From Hofstenia miamia (Eukaryota; Xenacoelomorpha; Acoela), in NCBI GenBank assembly GCA_004352715.1, contig SCFE01000041.1, forward strand, positions 2,070,969-2,134,968: a DNA stretch of 64,000 nt. Reading direction: 5' to 3'. Position 1 is the stretch's first letter. Each line of letters opens with the position of its first letter. The position numbers and the translations under genes are program-made. Under the pieces are notes generated by a model. The model was given only the letters and a program-made list of their open reading frames with translations, was not told the DNA's origin and searched no databases. Positions 59,446 through 64,000 of this stretch are shown piece by piece.

Positions 59446-59993
59446 GGTGGGTTTACAGCTTATCAATGAATTATAATACCTCTAAATTGAGAAGAATGCA
59501 TTGTTGTTGATACGCTGTTTACAGCGTCTCAATTGAACTTGTTTATCACACTTTTATTTGTTATTGATACAGCGTTTACAGCTGATTAATCCCAATTGAA
59601 TCTTATAATTCAAAACATTTGGGATTAGAGACATCCGACCGAAACGTTTTTCTTTAACTTTTTCAAGCAATTGGGTCGTGATCCTTTCCTGTTGCATGCC
59701 TAGTTTCGAATGAATATAATGTTTACACTAGCGTAATGACTAATTATGAAAGGAATGAAAGACGAAATATCAAAAGTGGTTTGATCACGTCTTTCATCTC
59801 AATTGTGGAAATATGATCGTCTTTCAAGTGTTTACAGCAGTATTAGCGCAATTGATAAGCTCGATTACGCATTCTTTTGATTTCATTAGTTTCATTAATT
59901 GATCGTCTTTCACGGCTGTTTACAGCTGAATTTGTGCTAATTGAGCACTCGATTGCGAAATATTATATTTCATTGATAAGCTGTAAACACACC
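59446..59993. mobile_element. 548-bp TIR element with GTTTACAGC subterminal repeats
   Basis: The left end GGTGGGTTTACAGCTTATCA and the complement of the right end GGTGTGTTTACAGCTTATCA continue to match for about 30 of 32 bases. Inside, GTTTACAGC or its complement recurs at about 59451, 59508, 59573, 59838, 59920 and 59980, often near TTGATAAGC-type motifs. Such repeated subterminal motifs are typical transposase-binding sites, as in hAT elements. No ORF is present. It lies upstream of METTL25B-like exon A, probably within its intron. Confidence 0.75.
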
Positions 59994-60575
59994 GTAAGTA
60001 AATAATCGTGTAATCATAAAGAGATCAGATCATACATGCAATTTCTAAATGATTTTTAATATATAATATACATCATTTTTTATGATCTTAAATTATCTAT
60101 ATTTTATCTGGCCATTTTCGTAGCCCCCTCCCCAAGATCTGATCAACACCAAATTTGGTGTAGTGACAAACCATTTTGCGATACAATATGCAAATTATAA
60201 GCATATTAACTAGGTTACGCGTTACGTAAACAAATTTTATTAATTTGTCATTATTGATACAAAATGTTAGAAATATTACTAAATTGGAATTAAGAGAAAA
60301 TACTATAATGCAAATAAATCATAGAAAGCATTGAAAATTATGCATTGATTTCAATGTATAGGATTTAAATACAAAATCGATATTTTCGAAATCTGTTTTT
60401 CATAGACTTTTTTTAAAATCGCTATAACTTTGTAACCCTTAATCCTATCTGCATAATTCTTGCGTCAAAAGTTGAAGAACAACTTAGAGAAAAAAGTCAT
60501 AGAAGGATAGCTTATTTAAAAAATAGTCTCTGAGTTATATCTAAAAATATGTAGGAAGAGGAGGGGAGGGGGGTT
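59994..60575. other. AT-rich DNA up to gap
   Basis: No coding signal. It ends with a G-rich run (gaggggaggggggtt) directly before the gap. Confidence 0.4.
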
Positions 60576-61575
60576 NNNNNNNNNNNNNNNNNNNNNNNNN
60601 NNNNNNNNNNNNNNNNNNNNNNNNNNNNNNNNNNNNNNNNNNNNNNNNNNNNNNNNNNNNNNNNNNNNNNNNNNNNNNNNNNNNNNNNNNNNNNNNNNNN
60701 NNNNNNNNNNNNNNNNNNNNNNNNNNNNNNNNNNNNNNNNNNNNNNNNNNNNNNNNNNNNNNNNNNNNNNNNNNNNNNNNNNNNNNNNNNNNNNNNNNNN
60801 NNNNNNNNNNNNNNNNNNNNNNNNNNNNNNNNNNNNNNNNNNNNNNNNNNNNNNNNNNNNNNNNNNNNNNNNNNNNNNNNNNNNNNNNNNNNNNNNNNNN
60901 NNNNNNNNNNNNNNNNNNNNNNNNNNNNNNNNNNNNNNNNNNNNNNNNNNNNNNNNNNNNNNNNNNNNNNNNNNNNNNNNNNNNNNNNNNNNNNNNNNNN
61001 NNNNNNNNNNNNNNNNNNNNNNNNNNNNNNNNNNNNNNNNNNNNNNNNNNNNNNNNNNNNNNNNNNNNNNNNNNNNNNNNNNNNNNNNNNNNNNNNNNNN
61101 NNNNNNNNNNNNNNNNNNNNNNNNNNNNNNNNNNNNNNNNNNNNNNNNNNNNNNNNNNNNNNNNNNNNNNNNNNNNNNNNNNNNNNNNNNNNNNNNNNNN
61201 NNNNNNNNNNNNNNNNNNNNNNNNNNNNNNNNNNNNNNNNNNNNNNNNNNNNNNNNNNNNNNNNNNNNNNNNNNNNNNNNNNNNNNNNNNNNNNNNNNNN
61301 NNNNNNNNNNNNNNNNNNNNNNNNNNNNNNNNNNNNNNNNNNNNNNNNNNNNNNNNNNNNNNNNNNNNNNNNNNNNNNNNNNNNNNNNNNNNNNNNNNNN
61401 NNNNNNNNNNNNNNNNNNNNNNNNNNNNNNNNNNNNNNNNNNNNNNNNNNNNNNNNNNNNNNNNNNNNNNNNNNNNNNNNNNNNNNNNNNNNNNNNNNNN
61501 NNNNNNNNNNNNNNNNNNNNNNNNNNNNNNNNNNNNNNNNNNNNNNNNNNNNNNNNNNNNNNNNNNNNNNNNNNN
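60576..61575. other. Assembly gap, 1,000 Ns
   Basis: Exactly 1,000 Ns, a conventional gap of estimated or unknown size. ORFs reported across it are artefacts. Confidence 0.98.
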
Positions 61576-61589
61576 TATATATATACAGG

Positions 61590-61935
61590 CTGGACGTGGG
61601 CCGAGATTTTCGGAGCCCACTCTTAGGCCACACCCACAAGGTATCTTGTCAAATTCACATGGGCCTGCCCACACACAGAAATTTTCAACAACTCAGCTCA
61701 CAGTATTCCAATAACAAAAATTATCAAAGAAAATGAATTTCCTAGCACATAATTTTCATAAAAAAGTGTTGGTTCTAATTAAGGCAACAAGGATATGAGT
61801 TTAAAATATACTACTTATACTTTATCAAGCATGACTTTTGATAGATTTTCACAGAGTTGGAATTGGGTTGGGCTGGGCTTTGAGCGGATTTTTGGCATAA
61901 CAATTTGGGACGGGCCAGGTCGGGCTTGGCCTAAT
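61590..61935. repeat. GC-motif repeat region (GGGCTGGGC, GGGCCGAG)
   Basis: Two GC-rich clusters (61585-61680 and 61855-61935) with recurring GGGC and GGCC words flank an AT-rich centre. The layout is the same as in the clusters at 3078-3445 and 33867-34246 but with different words. Confidence 0.4.
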
Positions 61936-61975
61936 GTTTTAATTGTTATTTGAAATGCAAAAAAAATTCACTTAA

Positions 61976-62209
61976 AAACTAAGCTTTGCAAATATTCTCT
62001 CTAAATTTAATCAGCCATGCATTGTTGGCTGATGCAATATTTCTAACATCTAAATTTTCTCTACTACATCAAAAAGTGTTTCTGAAAACTCCAAACTAAG
62101 CTTTGCAAATATTCTCTCTAAATTTAATCAGCCATGCATTGTTGGCTGATGTAATATTTCTAACATCTAAATTTTCTCTACTACATCAAAAAGTGTTTCT
62201 GAAAACTCC
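61976..62209 (+). repeat. Tandem duplication of a 117-bp unit
   Basis: Copies at 61976-62092 and 62093-62209 differ at about one base (GATGCAATAT against GATGTAATAT). Confidence 0.95.
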
Positions 62210-62340
62210 CATTTACCTTGTGTTGATGTAAGTCGATGTAAGTTAGTAGAGAATCTTAGCAATTGAATATATAAGAACTGATATGTTGTCTAAATGATTT
62301 AAATAACGATTGAAATCCTCTGGTAATAATTAGTTGTTGC

Positions 62341-62727
62341 AATGCTTATATTACTAAATTAATGGTGGCGGTGTACTCAGCAGAGGGTTACAATATTTTA
62401 TAATACTTCAAAAAAGTATTATTATTATAATGAATCTAAATACCAATACTTTTTCACCTTCTGGTATTCAGGTCATCATGAATTGGAGAAAACAAATTTT
62501 AAAANAATGCTTATATTACTAAATTAATGGTGGCGGTAGAAAGAACTTATGAAACGTGATATATGTGGTATCTTGACCTTAGGCCATAGTACTCAGCAGA
62601 GGGTCACAATATTTTAGAGTGTGGTTATACTTCAAAAAAGTATTATTATTATAATGACTCTAAATACTAATACTTTTCACCTTCTGGTATTCAGGTCATC
62701 ATGAATTGGAGAAAACAAATTTTAAAA
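62341..62727. repeat. Overlapping allelic contig ends at a single N
   Basis: 62341-62504 and 62506-62727 are the same locus with an insertion of roughly 50 bp and several substitutions in the second copy, separated by N at 62505. Two haplotypes placed end to end explains this best. Confidence 0.75.
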
Positions 62728-63881
62728 TAGCCATGAGAACTACCCACACAAAGATCTGTAAGGTTTTAGTTATAAAACAATTTAATAAAGGAAACATTTT
62801 AAGTAATCAAAATGTAATTTGGAAAACAAAGTAAAATTTTTTTAGTGGATGNTTAATAAAATAGGCCTTACTGAAAAAAATTAGTGAAATAATACAAGAA
62901 TAATGATAACTATTTTGAATTGAAAGTGAACGAGGGAATCAATTCTACCAATGTAGTATTTCTCTAAGCAAATGAAAAACTCAAGAATTGTCTAATCCGT
63001 GTTATTTATAGACTAGTTGAAGTATAGAAAATATTTTTGAAAGAAGATAAATTTTGTTTTCGATTTAAACTTATAAGTCATTTCTTAGAACTCTGAATCT
63101 TTTGATTCTGTAAACATGGAAATAGAATTATAAATCTAAAATCTTAAACAATTGGTTTTTTCAGTTCAAGCGGCCTGAAATTCTCGAGTCGCAAATCGGA
63201 CTGGCTTTGCATTCAAAGGGTGTTCCTTGAATGAGTGGGTCTCTTGGGTGCAACGGAGGTGACGCACTAAACTCAGCGTGTGAAGGATTAAGGCAGATAT
63301 AGTTGGATTTGCGAGTTAGCTTTCTCTACGCATGCAATTGAGTTGAACGGACTACATCGTCTTTAATTCTGCCTTCATCTGCGATTCCCCACTGAATTAA
63401 TTGATCCAGTGTTTTCATTAAGTTTTTCTTAGATTTATGCGCTGAAACATTTAATTAAGGCAGGGGATAAGGCATGGCTTTGTTACTAGTCACGTAATTG
63501 TTTATATACTTACAGTTTAAAATAAATATCAATTTACAAATAATTTTACATCAAGCATAATAATCTTAAAAATAGACAATAAAGACATTATTTCGTTGAA
63601 AATGCTTGCACCATTTATTCCTGGTGGAAAACAAACAGAGCGTGTAAAACACCAAAATGTGATGAATATATAATTGAAAATTATACCCTTGCAACCCCGA
63701 AAACTTTTTATGAAGATAAAAATATTAACAAGACAAATGTTTACTCAAAAATGTTCATGTAACTTATTACATAGCAGAAGTAGGCAGACAACATTTAATA
63801 CCTGCTGTACGGTTTTTGACTTGTACATTTTTTGCTGGATTGTATACTTACTATATGCATGTCTTTATATATATTTTTATA
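62728..63881. other. AT-rich DNA without recognised gene
   Basis: A GC-richer strip at about 63170-63400 contains no long frame; it could be a UTR, promoter or conserved element. There is a single N at 62852. Confidence 0.35.
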
Positions 63882-64000
63882 TAATCCCAAATAATTAGTT
63901 CTATTTTCTATATTATAAATTCAACTGAACATTCAAAATTAGAGATAAGAAATGCTTTCATTCGACTAGAGTACTGCTACCTTACAATACTAGACTCAGA
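63882..64000 (+). repeat. Dispersed repeat, copy 2, truncated by window end
   Basis: Matches 33753-33871 throughout. At 33.87 kb the next sequence is the GAGCCGAG element, so the same element may follow outside the window. Confidence 0.9.

Noticed and set aside
60512-61674. 375-377 codon ORFs on the minus strand
   Set aside because: They are almost entirely the 1,000-N gap.
1-64000. CRISPR arrays, operons, bacterial promoters, rRNA genes, intact tRNA genes
   Set aside because: None seen; the window is eukaryotic, and the tandem repeats lack spacer structure.

Overview
This is AT-rich animal (bilaterian invertebrate) genomic DNA. The evidence is a spliced LIM-homeodomain gene of the Lmx1 family, a spliced METTL25B-type methyltransferase gene, long introns, (AT)n microsatellites, non-LTR retrotransposons of the Jockey/CR1/L2 type, mariner-like DNA and many small terminal-inverted-repeat elements. 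Nothing in the sequence fixes the phylum. Start codons, splice sites and phases given here were read by eye.

Left part (1-19 kb): mostly non-coding. It holds the exons of an unidentified plus-strand gene (about 5.08-12.25 kb, possibly HORMA-fold/MAD2L1BP-like), two inverted-repeat elements, and a weak minus-strand multi-exon candidate at 15.4-16.5 kb.

19.2-25 kb: the best-supported host gene, Lmx1. Five coding exons join in phase to a 405-residue protein with two LIM domains, an acidic linker, a homeodomain and the conserved Lmx1 C-terminal tail. It has an unusual Glu at homeodomain position 52.

25.2-29.4 kb: a nearly intact minus-strand non-LTR retrotransposon (zinc-knuckle ORF1; endonuclease-RT ORF2). 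Its two ORFs overlap by 11 nt, and ORF2 has a single frameshift in an A8 run.

29.4-57 kb: a transposon graveyard. It contains an 812-bp TIR element carrying an unrecognised coding block, several MITEs, decayed LINE copies from several families in both orientations, an internally deleted mariner, a tRNA-like SINE head and a LINE ORF1 with a PHD-like finger. It also has duplications that meet at single-N joins. One (41.6-43.9 kb) looks like unmerged contig ends; another (37.8-40.7 kb) looks like a real 1,997-bp tandem duplication with part of one copy missing.

57.2-59.1 kb: three phase-consistent minus-strand exons encode the C-terminal 249 residues of a METTL25B/RRNAD1-like protein. The 5' exons were not found; they may lie in the 1,000-N gap at 60.6-61.6 kb or outside the window.

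59-64 kb: a TIR element full of GTTTACAGC motifs, the gap, tandem repeats, an allelic-looking contig overlap, and a repeat shared with 33.75 kb that runs off the window end. No new defence-like or operon-like system was found; the most useful novelties are the hidden exons, the divergent small ORFs and the TIR elements.
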